DNA of 64,000 nucleotides, taken from the NCBI RefSeq assembly GCF_000142905.1, contig NW_013657648.1, positions 26,272-90,271 on the forward strand. The letters run 5' to 3'. Both the position numbers and the translations under genes were made by a program. Positions 36,132 to 46,700 of this stretch are shown piece by piece (position 1 is the stretch's first letter; each line of letters starts with the position of its first letter). The DNA is from Thecamonas trahens ATCC 50062. Its lineage: Eukaryota; Apusozoa; Apusomonadida; Apusomonadidae. Below the pieces are notes generated by a model. The model did not search any database. It was given only the letters and a program-made list of their open reading frames with translations, and was not told where the DNA came from.

Positions 36132-38348
36132 TTACTCGATCGAGACAACGGTGGTCGTCCCACCGCGTGCATTGGCGCGGGTCGACGCGGGCGGCGCCGG
36201 GGCGACGCGGTTGCGGCGGCCGCCTGCTACGCGGCGAGCATGGACAGCAGCGTCAAAACCGGTCTCGCCCTCGTCCGACATCTCCATTGAGGTCGAGTCG
36301 TCGAGGCGGCGACTGGACCCCCTGCGGCGCACGCCGCGATTGACGCTCCCGGTCGAGGAGACAGCCGGAAGCGGAGCGCGGGGCGCCGAGCCCGAGTCGC
36401 CCGAACCGCGGCGGTCCGAGACGGCGCGGGCAAGCTTGCGCGAGGAGCGGTTGGTCCTGGCAGCGACTGTCGCCTGCTGGCCCGAGACAAAGGCTGAGAA
36501 CGGGACGGCGGCGTCACCGGTCGACGCCACGTAACCCCGCTGCGCCATAATCTGAGCAATGAGTCCCATGAGCACCTCGTACGTGTAGTCAAGGTCATCG
36601 AGCGACATCAGCCCGATGGTCGAGGCCTGTGCAGTCAGTTGCTCGACCGCCCGGAAAAACATCGAGAGCGGCATGGTGGTTGCCGTCGCCGACCGCGGGA
36701 CAACCAGCTGTGAGGCGTGGGCGGCGGCGGCGCGGACGAGAGGCAGCCCGGGCCCAGGCGACGGCATGGCCAGGTTGGGTGCGGGTGCGTCCATCGCGCC
36801 CGCTACCGCTGCCGTGACTGGCTGTCCCGGGCCAGGCGGCGAACCAAAGGCTTCAGCCCCGGGCGCCATGACCTCGCGGACTTCCTTGTTCTGGTCCTCG
36901 GTCCCGAGGTCGTTGGCCATGCGGTAGATCTCCATGGCGTACTCGGGAAAGTCAGAGAGCGCCTCGTCGACATCCTCCTTGAGGAGAACAAAGACGTCGA
37001 CAAAGGTCTTGGCAATAATCGACGCGTTACGCTTGGCCTTCATCAGCAGCGCGACTTCGCCAAAGAATGAGCCCTCGCCGAGCGTGTTGACCTTACCCAC
37101 GCCTGCCAGCTCGACGGTGACGATGCCACGGGTGATAAAGTACATCGAGGCGCCAAAGTCGCCTTCGCGAATGATGTAGTCGTTGGGCGTGTAGACCTCG
37201 GGCTTGAGCTTGCGGGTGAGCTCCTGCAAGAACGACTCGTCGCCGCACTTTTCAAACAGCGAGACTTTGCGCAAAATGTCCTTGTTGAGGTCCGACGACA
37301 CGTCGGCCCGCAGATGGAGCGGCAGGTCAGAGAGAATGATGGCGTCGTTGAGGCCGGCCTGCCGCTGCCAGATGTACTGGTAGTAGTTACGGATCCGCTG
37401 CTGGAGCACCGGATTGATGCCCTTGTACCGCATCCACAGGTTGACAATGTCGAGCTTCTTGCGGAACTTGGCTCCGGTGGCGTTGCGGTTCGAAATAAGG
37501 TCTCCGACGTTACCGATAACGGAAGCAAAGACAAAGATGCCGATGAAGAGCATGCCGAACGAGAACGCGAGCTCTAGATTGGTGTCGGGCGAGTTGTGGT
37601 CGGGGCCCATGCCCGTCAGCAGCGTGATGCACCAGAACAGCGCCCGCGGATACGCCTCGTGCGCCGGCTTGGTCACCAGCGTCTGCATGCCCTGCGGCCA
37701 CCCGGTGCCGACCGGCTGCGGCCACCCGCCCTCACCGAATCGCTTGTTCTCCTGCTTGACCGTCGCAAAAAACGCGCAAGCCGTCCAGTGCGCAAGCATC
37801 ATGATGCCGCAGAAGAGCTTGGTCAGCCGAAACACCACAGGTCGCGACGTCGACTGCTCCCACGATCGGAAGATGTTCGGCACGTGGTAGAGCCTCAGCA
37901 ACCGGTTGAGCCGCATGAACGCGTGCGGCTGGCAGTCGTACAGCGCAAAGTCAAATGGCAGCGACGCCACAAGATCCAGCAGGAACGAGCCGTGGAGGTA
38001 GTTGCGAACAACAAGCCGGCGGGTGGTGACCACCACACCCAGCGCGTAGTAGCCAACGTAGAACCGCCAGAAAATGTCCACCAGCAGCACCACGTCGCCG
38101 AGATAATCAATGGTCCACCATACTTCAGGCAGACACATGCCCGGAAACGTAGTTCGCATCGGTACAAAGACCGAGTTGTACGAGATGACCAGCAGGAGGA
38201 GGACCGACCAATACGCCCGCGTTTTCGACTTTGGCGAGAGCAGCGCGTACTCGACCGCCGACTTGCTCCAGAAGCACATCCTCTTCTCCGCCCCATCGTT
38301 CTCGTTCCTCTGCCATGACTCCTTGAGCACCTTGAACTCTCTACACAT
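36132..38348 (-). CDS. Cyclic-nucleotide-gated (CNG/HCN/EAG-type) cation channel
   Basis: Plasma-membrane channel of 738 residues from ATG 38348. Six transmembrane segments: S1 near SVLLLLVISYNSVFV, S2-S3 near DVVLLVDIFWRFYV and FLLDLVASLPFDF, S4 in MRLNRLLRLYHV, S5 near LFCGIMMLAHWTACAFF, a pore helix in ALFWCITLLTG, and S6 ending FASVIGNVGDLIS. A C-linker and a cyclic-nucleotide-binding domain follow, with EGDFGASMYFI and a phosphate cassette SFFGEVALLMKAKRNASI. The filter region reads TGMGPDHNSPDT, neither GYG of potassium channels nor the GET of animal CNG channels. The tail is a long disordered region. An alternative start uses ATG 38419 with a 38-nt intron (38341..38378), replacing the first residues by MADVEGGRKAVTDG. 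Confidence 0.88.
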   Translation of the reverse strand: MCREFKVLKESWQRNENDGAEKRMCFWSKSAVEYALLSPKSKTRAYWSVLLLLVISYNSVFVPMRTTFPGMCLPEVWWTIDYLGDVVLLVDIFWRFYVGYYALGVVVTTRRLVVRNYLHGSFLLDLVASLPFDFALYDCQPHAFMRLNRLLRLYHVPNIFRSWEQSTSRPVVFRLTKLFCGIMMLAHWTACAFFATVKQENKRFGEGGWPQPVGTGWPQGMQTLVTKPAHEAYPRALFWCITLLTGMGPDHNSPDTNLELAFSFGMLFIGIFVFASVIGNVGDLISNRNATGAKFRKKLDIVNLWMRYKGINPVLQQRIRNYYQYIWQRQAGLNDAIILSDLPLHLRADVSSDLNKDILRKVSLFEKCGDESFLQELTRKLKPEVYTPNDYIIREGDFGASMYFITRGIVTVELAGVGKVNTLGEGSFFGEVALLMKAKRNASIIAKTFVDVFVLLKEDVDEALSDFPEYAMEIYRMANDLGTEDQNKEVREVMAPGAEAFGSPPGPGQPVTAAVAGAMDAPAPNLAMPSPGPGLPLVRAAAAHASQLVVPRSATATTMPLSMFFRAVEQLTAQASTIGLMSLDDLDYTYEVLMGLIAQIMAQRGYVASTGDAAVPFSAFVSGQQATVAARTNRSSRKLARAVSDRRGSGDSGSAPRAPLPAVSSTGSVNRGVRRRGSSRRLDDSTSMEMSDEGETGFDAAVHARRVAGGRRNRVAPAPPASTRANARGGTTTVVSIE

Positions 38349-38419
38349 CCGCTCGCCCGTCCATACACAGCCATACACCCGTCAGTCACCGCCTTTCTCC
38401 CGCCTTCCACGTCAGCCAT

Positions 38420-39602
38420 GGCGCTGACGGTCCGAACCCGGAACCGTCGCCGAACAAGCCCCGCATGGCCACCCATACCACCGCACACACAGCCACAGCC
38501 ATCACACACACCATCACAACACACACAACCTCATCACACACGCTTCATACAACAACATACTCGATTTTGAACGCTTGCTTGGGCATGCTTGCCTCGCCTC
38601 GCTTAAAAAACGGCCCGCACCGGCTCGCTACGCTTCCTTGCCTCTCGCGCGCACGAGAGAGAGAGAGTGAGAGACAATGACGCTTCCGAGTCTGTGGCAG
38701 CCACCTCGGCCCCANNNNNNNNNNNNNNNNNNNNNNNNNNNNNNNNNNNNNNNNNNNNNNNNNNNNNNNNNNNNNNNNNNNNNNNNNNNNNNNNNNNNNN
38801 NNNNNNNNNNNNNNNNNNNNNNNNNNNNNNNNNNNNNNNNNNNNNNNNNNNNNNNNNNNNNNNNNNNNNNNNNNNNNNNNNNNNNNNNNNNNNNNNNNNN
38901 NNNNNNNNNNNNNNNNNNNNNNNNNNNNNNNNNNNNNNNNNNNNNNNNNNNNNNNNNNNNNNNNNNNNNNNNNNNNNNNNNNNNNNNNNNNNNNNNNNNN
39001 NNNNNNNNNNNNNNNNNNNNNNNNNNNNNNNNNNNNNNNNNNNNNNNNNNNNNNNNNNNNNNNNNNNNNNNNNNNNNNNNNNNNNNNNNNNNNNNNNNNN
39101 NNNNNNNNNNNNNNNNNNNNNNNNNNNNNNNNNNNNNNNNNNNNNNNNNNNNNNNNNNNNNNNNNNNNNNNNNNNNNNNNNNNNNNNNNNNNNNNNNNNN
39201 NNNNNNACCCCCCCCCCCCCCCCCCCCCCGCCACCCATTCCACCAATATCAACTGCCACACATTCGCAACGGCATCAATGAATGGCACCCCAGTTCCACA
39301 CGACAACCGCCAACGAATCATGTCACGCTCACAAACTCGGTCCCCTCCCCCTCCCTCCCTCCTGACCTCCCCCCCCTCCCCCCCCCCCCCCGCTCCCCCC
39401 TCTTCCCTCCATCCTCCTCCTCCCCCCTTCCCCTCTCCCCTTCCCTCTCCCCCTCACCCGGGGCAATATAAAAAAAACACATACCTTCCACTCGAACGTC
39501 TCTCTTCTCCCGCACACCAAAAAAACCCGCACAAAAAACGACTGCCCACGATCCCTGCAGTCTCGCCCGCACACCTCCAACTCAACCCCCACTGCACCTC
39601 CC
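38420..39602. other. Intergenic region with assembly gap (38715-39206)
   Basis: Divergent interval between the channel gene and the LYS2-like gene. It contains CA-rich repeats (38465-38560), a short GAGAGA run, 492 unknown bases, a 22-C run directly after the gap (39208-39229) and a C/T-rich tract. No gene is visible in the known part. Confidence 0.6.
39467..39475 (+). promoter_or_regulatory. TATA-like box upstream of LYS2-like gene
   Basis: TATAAAAAA in an otherwise C-rich region, about 135 bp before the ATG at 39603. It is the only strong AT-rich element in the known part of this promoter. Confidence 0.4.
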
Positions 39603-42600
39603 ATGGCGACTCCGTCCAACTCGCTGGCCTACTGGCTGCAAAGACTGCAGGCCTTGCCGGATGTTCGACTCCCTTGTGACTTTCCCCGGAATCACCACGC
39701 GCCGGTCGAGGCCGACGTCGTGCTCTCGCTGGCGGAACCGACGTGCAACGCACTCCTCCGCATCTCGCTCGACACCGCCGTCAAGCCCTTCCACATCGTT
39801 CTCACAGCCCTCGCCATCCTCCTCCGCAAGTTTACCGGCGATGATGACATTGTTCTCGGCTCCTCGCACGACACCAATCCGCTTGTCCTCCGCCTCGACC
39901 TCGCCCCCGACAACGCCCCGCTCACCGTCGCCCAGCTCCTGACCCGGATCAAGGACGCCGACGACACTGCTCGTGCCCACCCGATTCCGTTTGACGAGCT
40001 CGTTGATGCCCTCCGCCATCGTGATGACTCGCTCGACTCGCTCTTCTCCATCCGCTTCTTCAACGCTTGCGAGGTGTCCGAGCAGACAGAGGCCGCCGCT
40101 CGCGCAGAGTGGACCATCTACATCGAGCACGAGCCCGACACCCGCCGCCTCCTCCCGCTCCGCCTCCGCATCCGCTACGACTCCCTCCTCTACACCCGCG
40201 CTCGCATGGTCAACGCCCTTCACCAGATCGACGCCATCATCACCGCCATGGCCGCAAACCTCGACGGCGACCTCGTCGACATTTCGCCGCTCACTCTGCG
40301 CGCCCGCGCCGTGCTCCCGGACCCGACCCGCCCGCTCTCGGACACCTTTGTCGGCCCCATCGTCGACTTTCTCGCCCGCCATGCTGCCGCCACCCCCGAC
40401 CGCCCACTCCTTGTCGAGTACCCGGTTGTGAACGACGACACCGCCGCTGGCGCTCTCGATCCCGTCACCTACACCTACGCCGCCATCGACGCCGCCGCCA
40501 ACCGCGTCGCCTCCGCCCTCGTCGCCGCCGGCATCGTCTACGGTGACGTTGTTGCCCTCTACGCCCACCGCTCCTCCGCGCTTGTCACCGCCATCTTTGG
40601 TATCCTCAAGGCCGGCGCCATTTTCACCGTCATCGACCCGTCGTACCCTACAGCCCGCCAGCGCCTCTATCTCGAGGTTGCCCAGCCGCGCGCCATCATC
40701 ACCCTCTCCCGCGCAGGCCCGCTCGCGCCAGACGTCGTCGACTTTATCGACAACGAGCTTGCGCTAAAGCTCATCATCAACGCCCTCACCCCGCTCGCGG
40801 ACATCCCGCAGCTCGCCGATGCGGATACGGATTCCCCGTCTGTCGCCATCCACGCAGACACCTTTGCCACCCTCTCGTTCACCTCGGGCTCGACCGGCAT
40901 CCCCAAGGGCGTCCTCGGCCGCCATGTCTCGCTCACACACTTTACCCCGTGGATGGCCGAGACCTTTGGCCTCTCGGCCTCGGATCGCTTCACCATGCTC
41001 TCCGGCATCGCCCACGACCCCATCCAGCGCGACGTCTTCACCCCGGTCGTCCTCGGTGCCTCCATTCACATTCCGGACTCGGCGCACATCCTCACCCCGG
41101 GCGCCCTCGCCCAGTGGCTGGCCGACTCGGCCTCGACCGTCACCCATCTCACCCCGGCCATGGGCCAACTCGTCACTGCCAACGCCGTCCTCGGGCCCGG
41201 CGTCCATCTCGCCCTCTCCACAGCTTTTTTCGTCGGCGATGTACTCACCCAGCGTGACGTTCTCCGCCTCCAGGCCCTCTGCTCCGAGCACTTTGTCACC
41301 GTCAACATGTACGGAACGACCGAGACCCAGCGCGCCGTCTCTTACCTTGCCATCGACGCCTGCCCCAACAACATGGCCCTCCGCAAGCACGTCCTTGGCG
41401 CAGGCAAGGGCATGTGCGACGTCGATCTCCTCGTCCTCGTCCAGGACTCGGCAGCCACATGGCGCCTCGCCGCTATCGGCGAGCTTGGTGAGCTCTTTGT
41501 CCGCTCGCCACACCTTGCCTACGGCTACCTTGGCCGTGACGACGAGACAGCCAAGAAGTTCCTAGCCAACCCGTTTGTCGACCAGCTCGCCCTCGCTCGT
41601 CAACCCGGCGACGTCGCCCCGCTCCTTCGCGATCGCATGTACCGCACCGGGGATCTCGGCCGCTTTGCCGCCGACGGCTCGGTCGAGTGCGTCGGCCGCG
41701 CAGACGACCAGGTCAAGATCCGTGGCTTCCGCATCGAGCTCAAGGAGATCGACGCCGTCCTCGCCTCCCACGACTGCGTCCGCGAGTGCATCACCCTTGT
41801 CCAGCGCGACTCGGCCGAGGAAAAGGTGCTCGTCGCCTACTTTGTCCCGCAAGTCCCCGACGTCTACGACATCGCAGACATCCGCGTCCTCCTGCGCTCC
41901 AAACTCCCGTCGTACTCGGTGCCCTCTGTCTTTATGCCGCTCCAGTCCTTTCCGCTCACCCCCAACGGCAAGCTTCATCGCGCCATGCTCCCGGCCCCAG
42001 ACCTCACCTTTGCTCTCGATACCCGCGCCCATCACCTCTCCGCCCGCGAGTCGCTCGTTGTCTCGCTCTTTTCTGACGTCCTTGCTCGTCCCGTCGGGCC
42101 CGAAACCGACTTTTGGGACGCCGGCGGCCACTCGCTCTCCGCCACAGAGCTCACCTTCCGCCTCCGCCGCGAGCTTCGCACAGACATCCCGCTCAACGCC
42201 CTGTATCAGCATCCCACTCCGCGCGCCCTCGCCGCCGCCGTCGAGGCCCACATGGACGCATCGGCTGTCCTCCTCCCGCAGGATCAGGCTGCCGCATCGC
42301 CCGATGCCGCCAGCTCTCGCGCCGCCGACCTCGCATCCCAGCCACCGCCCGAGCTCGAGCTCGAGGTAGAGGCTGCGCTCGATCCGACGCTCGATGCCAC
42401 CGGTCGCGCCTGGCATGCTCCGTCGGCTGACGACGTGGCACATGTCCTCCTCACTGGCGCCACAGGCTTTGTCGGCGCCTACCTCCTCGCTGCGCTCCTT
42501 GTTCGGCGGCCCAACGCCACCATCCACTGCCTTGTTCGCGGCTCGTCGGTCGCCGATGCCACCTCCCGACTCCACGCCCGCCTCGCCGCTGTCGGCCTCG

Positions 42601-43676
42601 GCGCCATCGCTGCCGACCCGGCCACCGCCGCCCGCGTCGACGTCATCCTCGGTGACCTCACCGCGCCCTGGCTCGGCATTGCGCCCGAGCTCCGCGCCAC
42701 CCTCACAACGGAGCTCGATGAGATCTATCACTGTGGCGCTCTTGTCCACTGGGTCTACCCCTACGAGCAGCTCCGCGCCGCCAACGTTGCCTCGGTCCAA
42801 GAGTGCCTCCGCTTTGCCGTCACCGGCCCGCGCGTCATTACCCTCCACTTTGTCTCGTCGACCTCGGTCTTCGACTCGGGCCCATACGCCCAGCGAACCG
42901 CGTCGGTCGCCGAAGACGATCCGCTTGAGCACTTTGATCAGCTCTCGGTCGGCTACGGCCAGTCCAAGTTTGTGGCTGAGACCATGCTCCGCACCGCCGC
43001 CACCCGCAACATCCCAGTCCTAATCCATCGCCCGGCTTACGTCCTCGGCGACTCGACCGCCGGCGCCACCAATGTCGACGACTACCTCATTCGCATGGTC
43101 AAAGGCTGCGTCGAACTCGGCGCCGCGCCCATCATGAAGAACCGAGTCTACGTCGCGCCCGTCGATTTTGTGGCAGAGGCCATGGTCCGCGTCGCAGAAG
43201 CCGGGCCGGACGCTCGAGGTCACGCCTACCACTTTCTCTCACCCGACGTCTTTCGCATGGAGTCGATGTTCGACGCCCTTGCAGCTCTGGGCTACCCGCT
43301 CGAGCGCCTCGACTACGTCGAGTGGCGCGATCGCCTCGAGGCCCGCGTCGTCGACGGTGGTCACTCGGAGTCGTCGACCGCCCTCTACCCGCTGCTGCAC
43401 TTTGTCCTCGACGACCTGCCCACAAAGTCGATGAGTCCCGACCTGTGCATGGACAACGTGCCAGCCATGCTCGGCGACTCGTTTACCTGCACGCCCATGT
43501 CGCGCTGCTTCTACCGCTACATCGCCTTCCTCGTCACCGTCGGCTACCTCGACCCGCCGCCAAACGCTGACACCGCCAGGGTCGCGCTTCCGGTTGTCGA
43601 CGTCGCCGCAGGCGCTAACGTCTTGCAGATGCGCACCTCGTCAGTCGCCGCCGCTTCGTCGGCCCCATCCTCGTAG
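39603..43676 (+). CDS. LYS2: L-2-aminoadipate reductase (Lys2-type)
   Basis: Large modular enzyme of the alpha-aminoadipate route to lysine, converting aminoadipate to its semialdehyde with ATP and NADPH. 1357 residues, near the fungal length (about 1390). Order: N-terminal condensation-like region (1-230); adenylation domain with TLSFTSGSTGIPKGVLGRH, MYGTTETQRAVSY, YRTGDLGRF and GRADDQVKIRGFRIELKEID; carrier domain with DAGGHSLSATEL (serine for phosphopantetheine near residue 844); and a reductase domain with HVLLTGATGFVGAYLL, ITLHFVSSTSVF and YGQSKFVAE (catalytic tyrosine and lysine). It needs a Lys5-type phosphopantetheinyl transferase, not seen here. No intron is apparent. It could in principle be another NRPS-like carboxylate reductase, but length and order match Lys2 well. 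Confidence 0.88.
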   Translation: MATPSNSLAYWLQRLQALPDVRLPCDFPRNHHAPVEADVVLSLAEPTCNALLRISLDTAVKPFHIVLTALAILLRKFTGDDDIVLGSSHDTNPLVLRLDLAPDNAPLTVAQLLTRIKDADDTARAHPIPFDELVDALRHRDDSLDSLFSIRFFNACEVSEQTEAAARAEWTIYIEHEPDTRRLLPLRLRIRYDSLLYTRARMVNALHQIDAIITAMAANLDGDLVDISPLTLRARAVLPDPTRPLSDTFVGPIVDFLARHAAATPDRPLLVEYPVVNDDTAAGALDPVTYTYAAIDAAANRVASALVAAGIVYGDVVALYAHRSSALVTAIFGILKAGAIFTVIDPSYPTARQRLYLEVAQPRAIITLSRAGPLAPDVVDFIDNELALKLIINALTPLADIPQLADADTDSPSVAIHADTFATLSFTSGSTGIPKGVLGRHVSLTHFTPWMAETFGLSASDRFTMLSGIAHDPIQRDVFTPVVLGASIHIPDSAHILTPGALAQWLADSASTVTHLTPAMGQLVTANAVLGPGVHLALSTAFFVGDVLTQRDVLRLQALCSEHFVTVNMYGTTETQRAVSYLAIDACPNNMALRKHVLGAGKGMCDVDLLVLVQDSAATWRLAAIGELGELFVRSPHLAYGYLGRDDETAKKFLANPFVDQLALARQPGDVAPLLRDRMYRTGDLGRFAADGSVECVGRADDQVKIRGFRIELKEIDAVLASHDCVRECITLVQRDSAEEKVLVAYFVPQVPDVYDIADIRVLLRSKLPSYSVPSVFMPLQSFPLTPNGKLHRAMLPAPDLTFALDTRAHHLSARESLVVSLFSDVLARPVGPETDFWDAGGHSLSATELTFRLRRELRTDIPLNALYQHPTPRALAAAVEAHMDASAVLLPQDQAAASPDAASSRAADLASQPPPELELEVEAALDPTLDATGRAWHAPSADDVAHVLLTGATGFVGAYLLAALLVRRPNATIHCLVRGSSVADATSRLHARLAAVGLGAIAADPATAARVDVILGDLTAPWLGIAPELRATLTTELDEIYHCGALVHWVYPYEQLRAANVASVQECLRFAVTGPRVITLHFVSSTSVFDSGPYAQRTASVAEDDPLEHFDQLSVGYGQSKFVAETMLRTAATRNIPVLIHRPAYVLGDSTAGATNVDDYLIRMVKGCVELGAAPIMKNRVYVAPVDFVAEAMVRVAEAGPDARGHAYHFLSPDVFRMESMFDALAALGYPLERLDYVEWRDRLEARVVDGGHSESSTALYPLLHFVLDDLPTKSMSPDLCMDNVPAMLGDSFTCTPMSRCFYRYIAFLVTVGYLDPPPNADTARVALPVVDVAAGANVLQMRTSSVAAASSAPSS

Positions 43677-43705
43677 ACAAATGAACCTCGAGCTACAGCC
43701 CGCAA

Positions 43706-46700
43706 TCACCACGACGACGTCGACATCGACGACGACGCCGCGCCAAAGTCACTCAACGACGCCCGATGTTGCGGCACCGGCCAGCTCGGAATCATGGCTA
43801 TCGACCCACGACGCTCGCCCCCGCTTGCGCCTCCAACGTGGCCCCATGGCGTCCGACCCTGCTCCATGTCACGATCAAAGACCCGGAGGCTCTCGCGCGC
43901 CCGAGACAGTCGCATACTCGCCGGAACAATCCGCTTGAGGCTGCGGATCCACAACACGCAGACCGCCGAGAACGGAGCACAGGCCACAATGTAGATCGGA
44001 ATGAGGACGTAGAAGAACGATGAGATCGCGCCCACAGAGTATGCCGCCACAAGCACCACCATCATCGTTGCGTACGCCACAATGCCGAGCACCGCCATGA
44101 CAGCCTCCAGTGGAAAGTCCCAATACCCGTCGATCGACTGGTAGCAACACATCATGAGCCCGCCAATGAGCCAGAGGCCCGACTGGACAAAGAACGGTGA
44201 GAAGACTTCCCAGATGGTTGTCGACGGCGCGAGTTGGCCCTCGATGAAGAGCGTGACAAGCACGTTCGACGCAATCATGACGCCAAAAGTGAGGATGAAG
44301 AACAATGCGCACGCCGACTTGAAGAACGAGTCCCATCCGCCCTCGTAGAGCATGTCGTCCACCACCTCGGCAAAGGCCAAGAGCACAAGGGCCGCTACCG
44401 GGAGCTCTGCAATGTACGTCGGGATGAGCACGACCGCCCAGTGCCAGTTGAGCAGGCCATCGAGCTTGCATGCGATAAAGACAAATGGGATGGCCACAAA
44501 GAGGAGTACAAGCCCAAAGCAGCACATGGTGCCAGCCTCATCGACGTCAACGTCAGGAAGTGCGTAGCCGCAGCAAAGCGTGATGAACAGGACCCCGAGT
44601 GCGGCGTAGAGAGGCGAGAACACTACGTTCCACGTCAGATCGATACTCCCGTCGAGTTGGAGTGCAAGGAGGACCGTAAATGCCACAACCGCCATCGCAA
44701 CCACCAGACTGTAGCACGAGATTCCAGTCTGCCCTAATGCATCACTCCGCACGATTTGCGCCCGCTGAATCTGCTGCGAGCGATCGTTGCGCGCGTTGAG
44801 TATCGCCCGTCGTGCCATGGAATTTCTCTCCTCACGCTCGGCGCGCGCCTCTCGCGCCCGGATGGTGAGCACATAGTGGTAGCACGGCTCGCCCGGGAGC
44901 TTGGCACGCCATCCAGGCGTGACGTTTCGGGCCAGGAGCGCGCTCGATGTGGCCTCAAACTCAGCACTTGCCGCGTACCGCCGCCACAATACCTCATCCA
45001 TGGCCACAATCCGCCAGGTGTGGCAGACAAAGACCGCCCGGCCGAGGTCTTCCGGCCGGAGCCACTTGAAGATCTCCAGCAGGAGCTCAACCGGCAAGTC
45101 GACCACCGTCGCCTCTCCGCTTGCTGCCCACGACGGCACTCTCAAATCCGCAACCTCGTCATACTCGTCTGAGGTAGGCTCATCAGCCTCTTCTTTGCCC
45201 TTGCCCGTCGCCGCCGCGCCAGTGTCGCGCTCTGTCCGCCGCTTCTTCCGCCCACCCGTCTTGGCCCCGTACCAGTATCCGCGCGGCGTAAGCGGCGGGC
45301 GGGCGGTGACGCTACTCATCGACACGCCCGGGCCGAGCCAGCCGCCGTCAAAGTGAGTCAGCGTCGACGCCGCAACCTTTGCAAAGAACAGTCTGCGTGC
45401 AAAGTACTCCTCCTCGCGCTGGTCCTGCAGACTCAGGCTTCCCAACTCGCCTTTTTCTTCCTCCGGCAGCGAGTAGGTCTCGTACGTCCACGCGTCCTGG
45501 TCGTCGAGGAGCGCAAACTCGAGCGCAGCGTCGCCGTGCGGCGTCACCATCGACGACGTGCTGTACACCGAGATAGACTTGGCGGAAGACTCGCTGTCAG
45601 TGCTGATGCCGGCATGTTGCCGCTCGATCTGACGCAGCAACCGGGCCTGCTGCCGGACAATGTCCCGCGCTCTAGTCGCGCCAGCAGTCGACGACGGCGG
45701 CCGCCGCGGCACCCGGCGCCTGCCGCGGAGCCGCTTCATCCCGCTCGTTGTCGGCTTGATGCCAAACAGCAGCTCTTGGACTTTTCCGCGGTGGGCCACA
45801 AACCGCACACCGTGGTTGCCACGGACGGCCTCCTCGCTTGGACCGGCAAAGACGGCGTCATCGTCCTTCAGCGCCGCCACCGCCGATACGCCGTCAAGCG
45901 ACGATGTACTCGACGTGAACACATCTTCCTCTGACGAGTCGTAGTCGGAGCTGTCTGGCGTGTGGCGCAGGAGCTCTTGCTGCTGCGCTGAGGCCGGGGC
46001 CGGAGGGGACGAAACTGCGAGCTCAACCTCGTTGACTTGGAGGCCCGACGACTCCGACGAGCCGAGCGCGTCACTCGGATCATACGCCTTGATGCCGGCA
46101 GCAATGCAAGCATCGCAGCGGAACCGGCCGGACTTGTCGCCGAGAGTAAAGACGTAGTCGCGGAACGACTTGACCTCGTCGCACCCCGGACACGCGACAT
46201 GCTTGCCGCGCCGGACCGCGGCAACAAGGTTTTCGTTGCGAGCGATCCGCCGTTGCCTGCGGCGCTCCATCCGGGCTGCCTTGCGTTCAGCCTTGAGCGA
46301 CATCAGTTCGGCCTTGTTCAGCAGCCGAGCAATCGGCGGAGGCGGGGGGAGCAGCACGCCATTCGCGTCGTAGCTCAGTTCGATGTAGTCAACCGGCGAT
46401 CTCGGGACCATCAGTCGCTGCCGAAGTGGCGAGGCGGGTGGCACCTCTGCTTCGACTGCATCCTTGCCTGCAGCCGCATTGTTGCCCGCCACCGTTGCGC
46501 CTGTCGCCGCCGCGGCGCCTGTTGTCCCCGCGGCGCCTGTTGTTGCCCCTGACCTGTCCAACTCGGCTGAATCATCGCTCGCCGAGGGCTCGGCATCCGC
46601 AGCCGCAGTAGCCACAACCACAGCAGTCACAGGCAGAGCAGCCACAGGCACAGATGCGGCAGCCGTAGACGCAGCCGCAGGCTCGGCACGGGAGGCATCG

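Noticed and set aside
38465..38680. CA/CAT-rich frame encoding repeated TTHT peptides
   Set aside because: Product of a simple CA-rich repeat in the channel gene promoter, running to the edge of an assembly gap; no protein signature.
42193..42441. Short arginine-rich minus-strand frame within LYS2
   Set aside because: No start context, no family pattern, fully inside the carrier-domain coding sequence of LYS2. It is a compositional shadow.
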